A stretch of DNA of 64,000 nucleotides from Aggregatimonas sangjinii (GTDB lineage: Bacteria > Bacteroidota > Bacteroidia > Flavobacteriales > Flavobacteriaceae): NCBI RefSeq assembly GCF_005943945.1, contig NZ_CP040710.1:941001-1005000 (forward strand). The letters are read 5' to 3'. A program made the position numbers and the translations under genes. The notes beneath the pieces were generated by a model. The model did no database searches and was not told the DNA's origin. It saw only the letters and a program-made list of their open reading frames with translations. Shown one piece after another: positions 16,645 to 25,522 of the stretch (position 1 is the first letter of the stretch; the number at the start of each line of letters is the position of its first letter).

Positions 16645-18246
16645 CTAATATTTCAAGACAAAAAACTCCGTTTTTAAAGGTTGAAGCGTGTCGATGAGCA
16701 GAGGAATCAATTCATCGCCTAGTTCTACATACAGTTCGGAAAAATTCTTTTGGCGCTCCTGGAGCGATTGATTTGGAAAAAGCGCATTCTGCAATGCTGT
16801 CATCCGTACCACATGATCTTTCAGTTTTCGCTTTTGTGCTTTGAGCAATCTTTTTTCTAGCTTGTCCAGGCCTTTTTTTTGTTTCACTTCTTGTGCCTTT
16901 ACCGCTCCCAAAAATGACTTGTCGGTTTGCTCCGCTAGGTCGTATAATTCGGCGAATTGCTGTTCAAGATGTTTTTTTTGTGGACTGAAATCGATTTCAA
17001 TATTCGATATTTCCCTGATTTTCTTATTGATAAAACTATGCTGTTTCAAGAAAAGGTTTTCGATCGACAGATCGAGTTTTTTTAATTTTCCGTTTTGTTT
17101 TTCGGTGAGCACAAGGGCCGAATTACGCAACAACAGCATAGGAAAAGGTACCTGCATGGCTTCGAACATTGTTTTTAACTCAAGCCAATAGGCAATTTCA
17201 CCACCACCACCGATATAGCAGAGGTTGGGCAGGATTACTTCCTGATAGAGCGGTCGGGCGATTACATTTGGGGAAAAACGTTCCGGATGGTTTTCCAGTT
17301 CTTCAAGAAGCTCCGCACGGGTAAAGGAGATATCCGTATCGTTCACAAAGAAGTTCCCATCCTTTTCGATCAAGCGTTCCCGTATATTATCCGTCAGATA
17401 AAAGTAATTGATTTCCCTCGGGTTGACCTGAATCCCATATTTGGTATCCAATCCCTCTAAATCAAGAATCGTGGCCGATACTTTTTTGAAGGCCAGGTTC
17501 TCGAAAATATCTTTTTTGGCATACGGAATAAGCAGCCTTTTTAATTCGGTGTCATCCCCATCTAAAATCACGAGTCCGTAGTTGCCAAACAAGGCATTGG
17601 CCAAAAATCGAGTGGCCTCGGTCAGGGTATCGTGCTCCAAGTAAGCCTTGGTAAAAAGTGCTTTCAAGGTCTTTGCATTGTTGCTGTTTCCGATTTCGGC
17701 ATCCAGGGCATCGAAAACATCCTGTAATCCAGCTGTTTTTAAACGCCCGACAGCTCCATGAGCATCGGTGTTCCATTGTAATTTCTTTCCGTTCAGATTG
17801 AAATAATTGATTTCATCGAAATCATGATCTTCCGTGGCCATCCAATAGACAGGAACAAAATTCTTCCCCGGATGTTCCGCCTTGAGTTCTTCGGTCAAAT
17901 TGATGGTCGAAATGATTTTATACAGAAAATATAAGGGTCCCGTAAATAGGTTCAATTGGTGCCCGGTAGTTATGGTAAACGTACTATTATCGCTAAGTAA
18001 GTTGATGTTGTCCTGCGTTCTTTCCGAGGTATTCGTTTTCCCGTATTGCCTGCGAAGGGCTTGTTGCAAGACTGCTCTATGGCTATCCGGAAAATGATTT
18101 GCCTTTTCTTTAAGCTGTGCTTTAAAATTCTTGAGGGAGGGAAGACGATTATAAAATGGTTTCAATGCTGGTTTACCATCGATATAATCGCAAATTAGAC
18201 TAGAGAAATAACCAGTGTTTTTAAAGGGTAAACAATCAATATCCAT
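16645..18246 (-). CDS. bshC: Bacillithiol biosynthesis cysteine-adding enzyme BshC
   Basis: BshC joins cysteine to glucosaminyl-malate, the last step in bacillithiol synthesis. The 533-aa length and the landmarks TGHQLNLFTGPLYFLYK and VYWMATEDHDFDEINYF (about residues 95-150) are characteristic. The C-terminal part is rich in Lys/Leu and probably forms the family coiled coil. bshA and bshB are not in this window; in Bacteroidota they are usually elsewhere. It is transcribed alone on the minus strand, divergent from the M14 peptidase gene. Confidence 0.95.
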   Translation of the reverse strand: MDIDCLPFKNTGYFSSLICDYIDGKPALKPFYNRLPSLKNFKAQLKEKANHFPDSHRAVLQQALRRQYGKTNTSERTQDNINLLSDNSTFTITTGHQLNLFTGPLYFLYKIISTINLTEELKAEHPGKNFVPVYWMATEDHDFDEINYFNLNGKKLQWNTDAHGAVGRLKTAGLQDVFDALDAEIGNSNNAKTLKALFTKAYLEHDTLTEATRFLANALFGNYGLVILDGDDTELKRLLIPYAKKDIFENLAFKKVSATILDLEGLDTKYGIQVNPREINYFYLTDNIRERLIEKDGNFFVNDTDISFTRAELLEELENHPERFSPNVIARPLYQEVILPNLCYIGGGGEIAYWLELKTMFEAMQVPFPMLLLRNSALVLTEKQNGKLKKLDLSIENLFLKQHSFINKKIREISNIEIDFSPQKKHLEQQFAELYDLAEQTDKSFLGAVKAQEVKQKKGLDKLEKRLLKAQKRKLKDHVVRMTALQNALFPNQSLQERQKNFSELYVELGDELIPLLIDTLQPLKTEFFVLKY

Positions 18247-18373
18247 AGAAATCTAAAAGTAGGTCTAAATATAAACGCTTTGTTCTTTTCCAAACCTAAA
18301 AATACGTTAATTCCTTTTATCAGACATTTTAAACCAACTAACGGATCCTAGATACTATTTGTGAATTATTCCT

Positions 18374-18381
18374 TAGATTTG
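18374..18381 (+). promoter_or_regulatory. Candidate -7 element (TAGATTTG) upstream of the M14 peptidase gene
   Basis: TAGATTTG matches TAnnTTTG and sits 69 bp before the TTG start at 18451. The nearest TTTG (18358-18361) is only 12 bp upstream rather than the usual 19-21, so the -33 half is weak. Confidence 0.3.
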
Positions 18382-18450
18382 AGAGGTTTGGAGGGGCTTT
18401 AAAAGAGAACTTCTTTCAACCAGCAGCTATTCAATTATAAAATCCGTCAT

Positions 18451-20904
18451 TTGAGAACACTGATACTTTCGTTACTCCTCGTTTTTTCACTTACACTTAC
18501 CGCGCAACAGCTCATGTCCCCATCCGAATTTCTGGGCTATGAACTTGGGACCCAGTTTACCAGACACCATGAGGTGGTAGATTACTACCAGTATGTCGCC
18601 AAGACCCTAGCGGATCAGGTGCAACTGCATGAGTATGGGAAAACCAATGAGCGTCGACCTTTGATGGTGGCATACCTATCCTCGGCCGGGAACATGGCCG
18701 ATTTGGAGAACATTCGTACCGAACATTTAAAGAATACCACCGGGCAGGGCGCACCTTCGAAAGCGATTGTATGGTTGAGCTATAACGTGCACGGGAACGA
18801 GAGCGTGAGTACGGAGGCGTCTATGCAGACCTTGTATGACTTATTGACGGTAGAAAAGGACTATCTGGATAATACGATAGTTATCATGGACCCCTGTATC
18901 AATCCCGATGGGCGCGACCGCTACGTAAACTGGTACAATCAATACAAGAACAGTCCGAATAATGTAGACCCGAACAGTAAGGAGCATCATGAGCCTTGGC
19001 AGAGCGGTAGGGCCAATCATTATATGTTCGACTTGAATCGCGATTGGGCATGGTTGACGCAAGTCGAGAGCCAGCAGCGATTGAAGTTTTTCAACAAGTG
19101 GTTGCCCCACGTTCACGTAGATTTTCATGAGCAAGGGGTGAACAATCCGTATTTTTTTGCCCCTGCGGCTGAACCGTTTCACGAGGTGATTACCGATTTT
19201 CAGCGCGATTTTCAGGTGACCATAGGTAAGAACCATGCCAAATATTTCGATGCCAACGGATGGTTTTATTTTACCAAGGAGGTGTTCGATTTGCTTTATC
19301 CCAGTTACGGCGATACCTACCCTACGTATAATGGTGGTATCGGCATGACCTATGAACAAGGCGGAAGCGGCCGTGCCGGTTTGGGCATCGTAACACGAAT
19401 CGGAGACACGCTTACTTTAAAGGATAGAATTGCTCACCACCATACTACTGGACTCTCTACCGTTGAGGTGGCCTCCAAAAATGCAAAAAAACTAAATACC
19501 GAATTCAAGAAATTCTATCAAAATAAAGACTTTAAGTACAAGAGTTATGTGTTGAATGGTGATGCCGATAAGTTAGGTGCACTGACCGAGTTGCTAGACC
19601 AGCATGAAATAAAATATGGGTCAGGCAATAATGGGACGGTTAAGGGATATGATTATAAAACTGGAAGCAATGGTAGTATGCGCACCACGGAAAAAAGTCT
19701 CGTCGTGTCTACAGATCAACCTAGAGGTACTTTAGTAAAGGTTTTGTTCGAACCAAAGGCGAAGTTGAGCGATTCGGTTACCTACGACATAACCGCTTGG
19801 TCATTGCCCTATGCCTATGGGTTGGATGCCGTTGGGACTACTACAGCTGTTAATAGTAGTGGGTTTGTACCGCAAAGTGAAGCTTCAATGACTCTGGACA
19901 AAGATGCTTATGCCTATCTGACCGATTGGAGCAGTATGAACGACGCCCGTTTTCTTGCGGATCTCATACATCGGAAAATCAGGGTGCGTTATGCCATGAA
20001 ACCGTTCGTTTTGGACGGGCAGCGCTATAAGCGTGGGAGCCTTATCATTACTCGTGGTGACAATTCGGCCAACAAAGAATTTCTTGATATACTAGGGCAA
20101 GTTGCTAAAAAGCACAATAAAGACCTTACCGCCACGGCTACTGGTTTTGTTGATGATGGAAAGGATTTTGGATCAACTTATGTGCAAATGGTTCCTGATA
20201 TAAAGGTTGCAGTGCTGACTGGAGAACCAACATCGACCCTGCAATTTGGGGAGGTCTGGCACTTTTTTGAACAACAATTGCATTATCCGGTCTCGATCAT
20301 TGACAGTGAGTATATGAACAATATCGATTTTACGGGCTATGACGTACTCGTGCTTCCCAGTGGTTGGGGTTATAAAGGCTTTTTTAAAGAATCACGATTA
20401 AAAGACCTGAAGGAATGGGTGTCCAATGGCGGAAAGTTAATCGCCATGGGCGGGGCTATCAAGGGCCTTACCGGCGAGGATGGTTTTGGGTTAAAACCTA
20501 AAGAAAGCGAAAAAGATAGCTCGGTAAACGTGCAGGCGTACGATGAGACCGAACGTGATCGCATCAAGGAAGCTATTACAGGCGCCATTTTCAAAACCAA
20601 GGTGGATACCACACACCCCCTCGCTTTCGGATATGACGATACGTATTTTAGTTTAAAACTAGGGGCCGATGCTTATGATTATTTGGATTCCGGTTCGGTT
20701 GTTTACCTAGAGGAAGGTCATACTAGTCCGATTTCCGGTTTTGCGGGGAGTGAGGCACAGAAAAAAATCGCACAAACATTGGTCTTTGGGGTCGAGAGGC
20801 ACGGGAGCGGTTCAGTTATCTACATGGTCGATAATCCGTTGTTTCGTGGCTTCTGGGAAAATGGGAAATTATTTTTCGCCAATGCTCTTTTCATGGTCAA
20901 TTAG
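18451..20904 (+). CDS. M14 family zinc carboxypeptidase, secreted, with C-terminal amidotransferase-like domain
   Basis: This is an 817-aa exported peptidase. A TTG start is used because it begins a clean signal peptide (RTLILSLLLVFSLTLTAQQ); no ATG is available upstream. The N-terminal catalytic domain shows zinc ligands His114/Glu117 (VHGNE) and His226 (DFHEQG), the substrate-binding Arg in PDGRDRY (155) and Asn196/Arg197 (LNRD), and a probable catalytic Glu302 in MTYEQGG. After about residue 590 there is a class I glutamine-amidotransferase-like fold (VLVLPSGWGYKG, GGKLIAMGGAI) without an obvious catalytic Cys. This arrangement is common in Bacteroidota M14 proteins. It probably degrades extracellular or periplasmic peptides. 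Confidence 0.92.
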   Translation: MRTLILSLLLVFSLTLTAQQLMSPSEFLGYELGTQFTRHHEVVDYYQYVAKTLADQVQLHEYGKTNERRPLMVAYLSSAGNMADLENIRTEHLKNTTGQGAPSKAIVWLSYNVHGNESVSTEASMQTLYDLLTVEKDYLDNTIVIMDPCINPDGRDRYVNWYNQYKNSPNNVDPNSKEHHEPWQSGRANHYMFDLNRDWAWLTQVESQQRLKFFNKWLPHVHVDFHEQGVNNPYFFAPAAEPFHEVITDFQRDFQVTIGKNHAKYFDANGWFYFTKEVFDLLYPSYGDTYPTYNGGIGMTYEQGGSGRAGLGIVTRIGDTLTLKDRIAHHHTTGLSTVEVASKNAKKLNTEFKKFYQNKDFKYKSYVLNGDADKLGALTELLDQHEIKYGSGNNGTVKGYDYKTGSNGSMRTTEKSLVVSTDQPRGTLVKVLFEPKAKLSDSVTYDITAWSLPYAYGLDAVGTTTAVNSSGFVPQSEASMTLDKDAYAYLTDWSSMNDARFLADLIHRKIRVRYAMKPFVLDGQRYKRGSLIITRGDNSANKEFLDILGQVAKKHNKDLTATATGFVDDGKDFGSTYVQMVPDIKVAVLTGEPTSTLQFGEVWHFFEQQLHYPVSIIDSEYMNNIDFTGYDVLVLPSGWGYKGFFKESRLKDLKEWVSNGGKLIAMGGAIKGLTGEDGFGLKPKESEKDSSVNVQAYDETERDRIKEAITGAIFKTKVDTTHPLAFGYDDTYFSLKLGADAYDYLDSGSVVYLEEGHTSPISGFAGSEAQKKIAQTLVFGVERHGSGSVIYMVDNPLFRGFWENGKLFFANALFMVN

Positions 20905-20914
20905 TGCCGGTTCG

Positions 20915-21562
20915 TTAGGCAACCCTAACTTTCATCTTCCTGCGCCAATAAATAATATATAAGGTTCCGAATACGGATGGTAATATCCACGCGGCAAGAC
21001 TCCCGATACCCAGGCCTGCTACTACAAAAGCGGTCACTGATGCGATAAGCGCGGCCATCATTCTTGTAATATGATTTAACAACCAATCGTTTTTCGTATC
21101 CTTGAATCTTTTATAGAACATAAAGTCCCTGATGGTCAAGAACAATCCAAAACCACCAAAAACAAGATAAAGTATGCTATTGGTAACCGCAGCTATTAGG
21201 CCATAGGCACCTAGGCCTAACATTATCAACGAGAATATCAACATGCCGAATGAGATCGCCAGGTCGGTTGCAGCTGCTTTCTTCTTGATTCTTGGTTTAA
21301 AGGTAAGCGAGCGATTTCCCGCCAGAACGAGATAAATGGTAAAGAGGCCGATCAAAAACAGGAACAGATTTTCGTGACCCGGCATCCAAGCAATAGGGAG
21401 GGAGATGCTTGCGCTTCCAATCATACCGATAGAAAATAATTTTCCCATTCTTTTGTGCAGCGTACTTCCTTTCTTAATGATCATACTTCCAATCCCGGTA
21501 ATCAGTCCGACACCTCCCAAGAAGGCATGTGCGTAAATGGCATAGGTAATCAATTGTTCCAT
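20915..21562 (-). CDS. DUF2306-like integral membrane protein
   Basis: This 215-aa protein has about six to seven hydrophobic segments. The early motif STLHKRMGKLF (about residues 33-43) between the first two helices resembles DUF2306 membrane proteins, in which HRxxG motifs recur. The function of that family is not established. The gene is convergent with the M14 peptidase gene (10 bp gap) and stands alone. Confidence 0.65.
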   Translation of the reverse strand: MEQLITYAIYAHAFLGGVGLITGIGSMIIKKGSTLHKRMGKLFSIGMIGSASISLPIAWMPGHENLFLFLIGLFTIYLVLAGNRSLTFKPRIKKKAAATDLAISFGMLIFSLIMLGLGAYGLIAAVTNSILYLVFGGFGLFLTIRDFMFYKRFKDTKNDWLLNHITRMMAALIASVTAFVVAGLGIGSLAAWILPSVFGTLYIIYWRRKMKVRVA

Positions 21563-21701
21563 AGGGGTTGCGGTATTTGCTTTTCCGAAATAGCTCGGTT
21601 TTATCTAACGAAGGCAAATATTGAAAACTGTGGGATTCGAAACAATTCTTGATTACCGACTTGTAGCATTTGAAGTCTGAATTGTTGGAAGATGTGTTTG
21701 G

Positions 21702-22139
21702 CTATGCTAGCTGCATAGCCGTTTTGATTAAATTGGAATGCCCCTTGGCCACCATTCGGCTGCAATCCCCGTTCCATATTTCACATTCGGCATTCATGAT
21801 TTTATTCCCTCTTTTTACTATGGACGTTTTAGCGAATATGGTATCGCCTGCTTTGGCTGCCGAAAAGTAGTCTATCACTAAATTGACGGTTGTATAAGCA
21901 TGTGTGTTGCCCAATGAGTATACCGCAGCGCCAATCGCATCGTCTATGATGGCCGCCGTGGTGCCCCCATGCAATATGCCCATAGGGTTGGTCATTTCCT
22001 CACGAATGACATAGGAAAACTCCAATTGACCTTCTTCGGCCTTTAGCAGCGTTGGATTCAGCCACCGCATTAACGGGGAGATAGATTCTGTAGAGTCTTT
22101 ACCGATCAGGGATTTAAAAAGGGCTAGTGCTTTATTCAT
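21702..22139 (-). CDS. PaaI/YiiD-like hotdog-fold thioesterase
   Basis: This 145-aa protein of the PaaI-type acyl-CoA thioesterase group hydrolyses acyl or aryl-CoA thioesters in the cytoplasm. Supporting motifs are NPMGILHGGTTAAIIDDAIG (about 52-71, the hotdog helix with HGG and the catalytic-type Asp) and the strand VNLVIDYFSAAKAGD. The length is typical. The physiological substrate is unknown. It lies 60 bp downstream of the YafY-like regulator on the same strand and may share its transcript. Confidence 0.85.
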   Translation of the reverse strand: MNKALALFKSLIGKDSTESISPLMRWLNPTLLKAEEGQLEFSYVIREEMTNPMGILHGGTTAAIIDDAIGAAVYSLGNTHAYTTVNLVIDYFSAAKAGDTIFAKTSIVKRGNKIMNAECEIWNGDCSRMVAKGHSNLIKTAMQLA

Positions 22140-22199
22140 AGTTTACGATTCTCAATGAACCTCAAAAATAAGACTTTTAACCGGCCCGGATGCCTTTGA

Positions 22200-22913
22200 T
22201 CAAGTAATGCTTGCGTTGTCGGCCTCTTTGCCATAGGCATCATCCTTAAAATGGCGTTCCATGCTGAATTTGCGATCTTCGAATTGCTCCGGGAGAATTT
22301 TAAAATGCTGAATACGGTCGATTCGAAAGGCCCTGTAATCTTTTCGCAGGTGACACCATGCGATGAGGATCCATTTGTTTTCGGTCGAATAAATGGCGCA
22401 GGGTTCGATTTTCCGAAACGAGATATTGGGATCGTCGGCCTTCCGGTAATTGATTTCGACATAGTTGAAATTGGTAATGGCCAATTGAATTTCGGAAAGG
22501 GCATTGCTCGAGATACTTTCTATACGCGTATCGAACACATGCATCTTGTCATGCAGTAGCTCACTTTTTTGCAAAATCGAAGAACGAAAAACAGATTTGA
22601 TTTTGGTCAAGGCTTCCTCAAAATCAGCTAGAAAGGAGGAATCGTTGGTACGGGTCACTAGGTGATGTGCGGTAATCAAGGCATTGGCCTGTTTTTCGGT
22701 AAATTGTACCGGAGCTACGGTATATCCGTCCATGAGGGTGTAGCCTCGACCTTCGAGAGTGATTACGGGCACGCCGGCTTCAATCAATTTTTGAATATCC
22801 CGGTAAACCGTGCGAATGCTTACAGCATACTTTTCAGACAATTCAGTGGCCGTTAAAATACGACGGGATTTTAACAGGGTAAGTATTGCTATGAGTCTGG
22901 GCAGCTGCGACAT
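22200..22913 (-). CDS. YafY-type transcriptional regulator (HTH plus WYL domain)
   Basis: This is a 237-aa DNA-binding regulator. The N-terminal winged helix (SRRILTATELSEKYAVSIRT, about 17-36, then VYRDIQKLIEAG) is of the HTH_11/DeoR type. A WYL sensing domain spans about 130-215 (YVEINYRK, KWILIAWCHLRKDYRAFRIDRI). WYL domains bind ligands or nucleic acids. Neighbouring VOC and thioesterase genes on the same strand are plausible targets (inference). An intergenic hairpin lies just upstream. Confidence 0.88.
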   Translation of the reverse strand: MSQLPRLIAILTLLKSRRILTATELSEKYAVSIRTVYRDIQKLIEAGVPVITLEGRGYTLMDGYTVAPVQFTEKQANALITAHHLVTRTNDSSFLADFEEALTKIKSVFRSSILQKSELLHDKMHVFDTRIESISSNALSEIQLAITNFNYVEINYRKADDPNISFRKIEPCAIYSTENKWILIAWCHLRKDYRAFRIDRIQHFKILPEQFEDRKFSMERHFKDDAYGKEADNASIT

Positions 22914-22923
22914 ACGAATAAAG

Positions 22924-22950
22924 GTAGCAAACCCTGCGGATTTGCTACCG
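22924..22950 (-). other. Hairpin between VOC gene and YafY-like regulator gene
   Basis: A perfect 9-bp inverted repeat (GGTAGCAAA at 22924-22932, TTTGCTACC at 22942-22950) has a 9-nt spacer. It lies downstream of the VOC gene and 11 bp before the regulator start. The T-run after it on the minus strand is poor, so it may be a weak terminator, an attenuator or an operator for the regulator itself. Confidence 0.45.
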
Positions 22951-22974
22951 GTTCATTTTAATTTCAGTACTTAG

Positions 22975-23346
22975 TTAGGACCAGGAATGTAGAGCAATTT
23001 TATTACCCTCCGTATCCAATACATGCGCCATAAAGCCGTTCTCCCCGATATCGGTTTTTGGCATGACTATTTTACCACCGGCCGCGTCGACCCTGCTCAA
23101 TGTAACATTAAGGTCATTGCCAGCATTTAGGTAGACCATTGTTCCTTCGGTGGCGGGCGTGTAGCCATCCATTTCGATCAAGCCTCCGCCTACACCGTTG
23201 TTATCACTATCGTATGGGAACATTCCATACTTGGCTTTCGCCATGGGCGAATCGGTAATTTCGATATTCAATAGGGTGTTGTAGAATGATTTTGCTCTTT
23301 CGTAATTTTTGACTGGAATTTCAAACCAGCTAATTGCATGTGACAT
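22975..23346 (-). CDS. VOC family (glyoxalase/bleomycin-resistance fold) protein
   Basis: This 123-aa single-domain protein of the vicinal oxygen chelate fold has SHAISWFEIPV at the start, YERAKSFYNTLL for the first helix, and the second beta-alpha-beta half with YLNAGNDLNVTLSRVDAAGG and GFMAHVLDTEGN. Potential metal ligands (His, Glu) occur at the expected strand positions. The family covers dioxygenases, lyases and binding proteins, so the function cannot be assigned. It is upstream of the YafY-like regulator gene, a pairing often seen in Bacteroidota. Confidence 0.85.
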   Translation of the reverse strand: MSHAISWFEIPVKNYERAKSFYNTLLNIEITDSPMAKAKYGMFPYDSDNNGVGGGLIEMDGYTPATEGTMVYLNAGNDLNVTLSRVDAAGGKIVMPKTDIGENGFMAHVLDTEGNKIALHSWS

Positions 23347-23511
23347 CTTTTTTTGATTTTAGAGGTTAAACATACCGCAAAGTTAGTGGCGGAAATGTCA
23401 GAAGATGTCAGAGGTTCAATTTCGATAGGATTTTTTTCTAAGGGATGTACATTTTTAGGTATTTATCCAAAATCACCAGTGTTACACTTTGTGGGCAATG
23501 TTCATATTCGG

Positions 23512-24516
23512 CTATTGCAACTCCAATATCGCACGATCCAGCACTTCATCCCTGGTCAAATCGTTAAAATCAAAAAGCACCTCGATATCCGGGGGAACAC
23601 CGTCTTCGAAGTCCGGTCTTTTATCCAAGGTCAATGCTTGGGTAATAGAGAATCTATAGGTCCACCCGTTGGGCAATTGTCCGCCATTCGGTAATCCGAG
23701 ACCCCCGCCCGTGGTGTCACCTATTAATACGATATTGGGCAGGGCCTTGGTGGCGAGGGCCGTAAACGAACCGGCGCTATAGGTGCCCCTATCGATCAAC
23801 ATGATAACCTTATTCGTGTATCGTATGCCATTGCTCGGGGATACATACACGGGTTCGGCCTCTGAAAAATCATTACGCCCCGGACCGTTCTTGATGCGGG
23901 AATAGTGCGTTAAGGTTTTCTCCTCTACAAAGCGGCTTAAGATTTTAAAAATATCGGAAACGGCCCCACCGCCATTTTCCCTCAAATCGAGTATCAAGCC
24001 TTTGGTGTCTTTATAACGATCAAGTACGAAGTCGAGGTTGGTGTCGTCAACAGTGCCAGGGAAAGATGCGAAGCGTACGTAGCCAATTTGCCCATCATCC
24101 AGAAAATCATGGGCAAAAGGCCCAGAGATGTAAAAGCTTTGTGCTAAGTAATTATCTTCTATGAGGCGACCATAATAATTGTCCTGACCTAAATATTGCG
24201 TACCAAAAAACGAGATGTTGAAGTTCGAAATTAGATTGGTATGGTCGTCGCGGAGCTCGGTCAGCATCCCCCCGAGCACATTGAACAGCGAATCCTGCGT
24301 CATGTCTTCAAAGAGCATCGCCGAATATTCGGTCTTGACGGCATCCCAGTCGATTCCCTTTAACTCAAAGTAGGAGTACTTTTCATTGCATTCATTCCAG
24401 AGGTATTCAAAATTGGCATTGGCATCGGTAGTTGCCAGGTCTTCCTCGAAAAGTGCTGTCTCACAAGAAACGAGGAAGGGTACGATGGTCAAAACGAGTA
24501 TAAATAATTTTCGCAT
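23512..24516 (-). CDS. S41 family peptidase, lipoprotein
   Basis: This is a 334-aa C-terminal-processing-type serine protease. The signal peptide ends in a lipobox (FLVSC, Cys18), so it is probably membrane-anchored. The S41 core shows DLRENGGG (177-184) and the catalytic serine in GTYSAGS (Ser247), followed by GDTTGGGLG. A PDZ domain is not obvious; the region 100-145 may be a degenerate one. It is directly followed upstream by a gene of unknown envelope function (8 bp away), which suggests cotranscription. The substrate is unknown. Confidence 0.88.
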   Translation of the reverse strand: MRKLFILVLTIVPFLVSCETALFEEDLATTDANANFEYLWNECNEKYSYFELKGIDWDAVKTEYSAMLFEDMTQDSLFNVLGGMLTELRDDHTNLISNFNISFFGTQYLGQDNYYGRLIEDNYLAQSFYISGPFAHDFLDDGQIGYVRFASFPGTVDDTNLDFVLDRYKDTKGLILDLRENGGGAVSDIFKILSRFVEEKTLTHYSRIKNGPGRNDFSEAEPVYVSPSNGIRYTNKVIMLIDRGTYSAGSFTALATKALPNIVLIGDTTGGGLGLPNGGQLPNGWTYRFSITQALTLDKRPDFEDGVPPDIEVLFDFNDLTRDEVLDRAILELQ

Positions 24517-24524
24517 AATCGTTA

Positions 24525-25397
24525 TTATTTGGTGTTGAACAATAAGGTGAACCTAAGGGCATGCTGCGCCATTTCAAATTTATCAAGATTCCCGCCGGTC
24601 TTGTAGGCATCCCAAACATATGAGATTTGAACGGCATTGGTCGTTTTTCTAGAATAAAGCGTATAATCCAAGGAACTGCTCATTCTGAACCCGGAAAATA
24701 CTTTGAATTGATAATCATCGAAAAGCTGGGGGTCGTTCAAGAGAAAAGACTGTCCCGAATATACGTACCCGTTGCGATAGGAAGAATTGACCAAACCGGT
24801 ATTTAAACGCAATGCTAATGACTTTTTCCGTTTATCCAGCTTGTATTTAAAAAAAAGAAATTTCTTGGTTCTTTCCGTTTTACGACTTACATCGAGCGTG
24901 CCCTTTATACTCCCGAACAAGGTGGGAATCAATTCAAAGCCTGTGGCATTGTTCAACAATCCTTCATTGATTCTTATATTGGAAGTAATGCTGAGCAGCC
25001 CTCCGACCTTTACGTTCAACTTATCGCCGCTCAGTTGCCTGAGTTCATAAAGCTCTGAATAATAAATTGCCGGGGAGATGACAATGCTACTGCTAGTGTG
25101 GTCGTTGAAACTATTGCCGAACAAGCCAATAGTAAGCGAGCTCCCCCATTCGGTTTCCCGATGCTTATCAATGGCGATTTGAAAACGGGACGACGAAAGT
25201 GAAAGTCCCGAATAGATCAGGGGAGAGGTGGCGAAGTCCCTAAAGCTGCCTACGCCCAATCCCAATAATGAAATGCCCCTATATGTGGGGCGGTTTTTTC
25301 GCAATTCTTTTTTGGACAAAGCCGAATCTTTATTTTGAGAAAATCCGATAAGCGGTACGAAAAGTACACAAATGAGGGTAATTGTAACGTTCTTCAT
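24525..25397 (-). CDS. Exported protein of unknown function, probable outer-membrane beta-barrel
   Basis: This 290-aa protein has a signal peptide (TITLICVLFVPLIGFSQ). The mature part is rich in alternating hydrophobic strands with Ser, Thr and Tyr, including SGLSLSSSRFQIAID, SSLTIGLFG and LNVKVGGLLSIT, and ends in a beta-strand (HALRFTLLFN), a pattern typical of outer-membrane barrels. I do not recognise a family. It lies 8 bp upstream of the S41 peptidase gene and may be cotranscribed with it. Confidence 0.6.
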   Translation of the reverse strand: MKNVTITLICVLFVPLIGFSQNKDSALSKKELRKNRPTYRGISLLGLGVGSFRDFATSPLIYSGLSLSSSRFQIAIDKHRETEWGSSLTIGLFGNSFNDHTSSSIVISPAIYYSELYELRQLSGDKLNVKVGGLLSITSNIRINEGLLNNATGFELIPTLFGSIKGTLDVSRKTERTKKFLFFKYKLDKRKKSLALRLNTGLVNSSYRNGYVYSGQSFLLNDPQLFDDYQFKVFSGFRMSSSLDYTLYSRKTTNAVQISYVWDAYKTGGNLDKFEMAQHALRFTLLFNTK

Positions 25398-25522
25398 AAT
25401 TCAAATTGTCAGGTAGGTAGGCATTTCGAATATAGGAAACTCTTCACGTAAAAGTGACGATTTCAGCTCTAAAATATTTGAAATTGACTTGAAGACTTAG
25501 AGAGGTTCCCTGAGGTTTGCAA

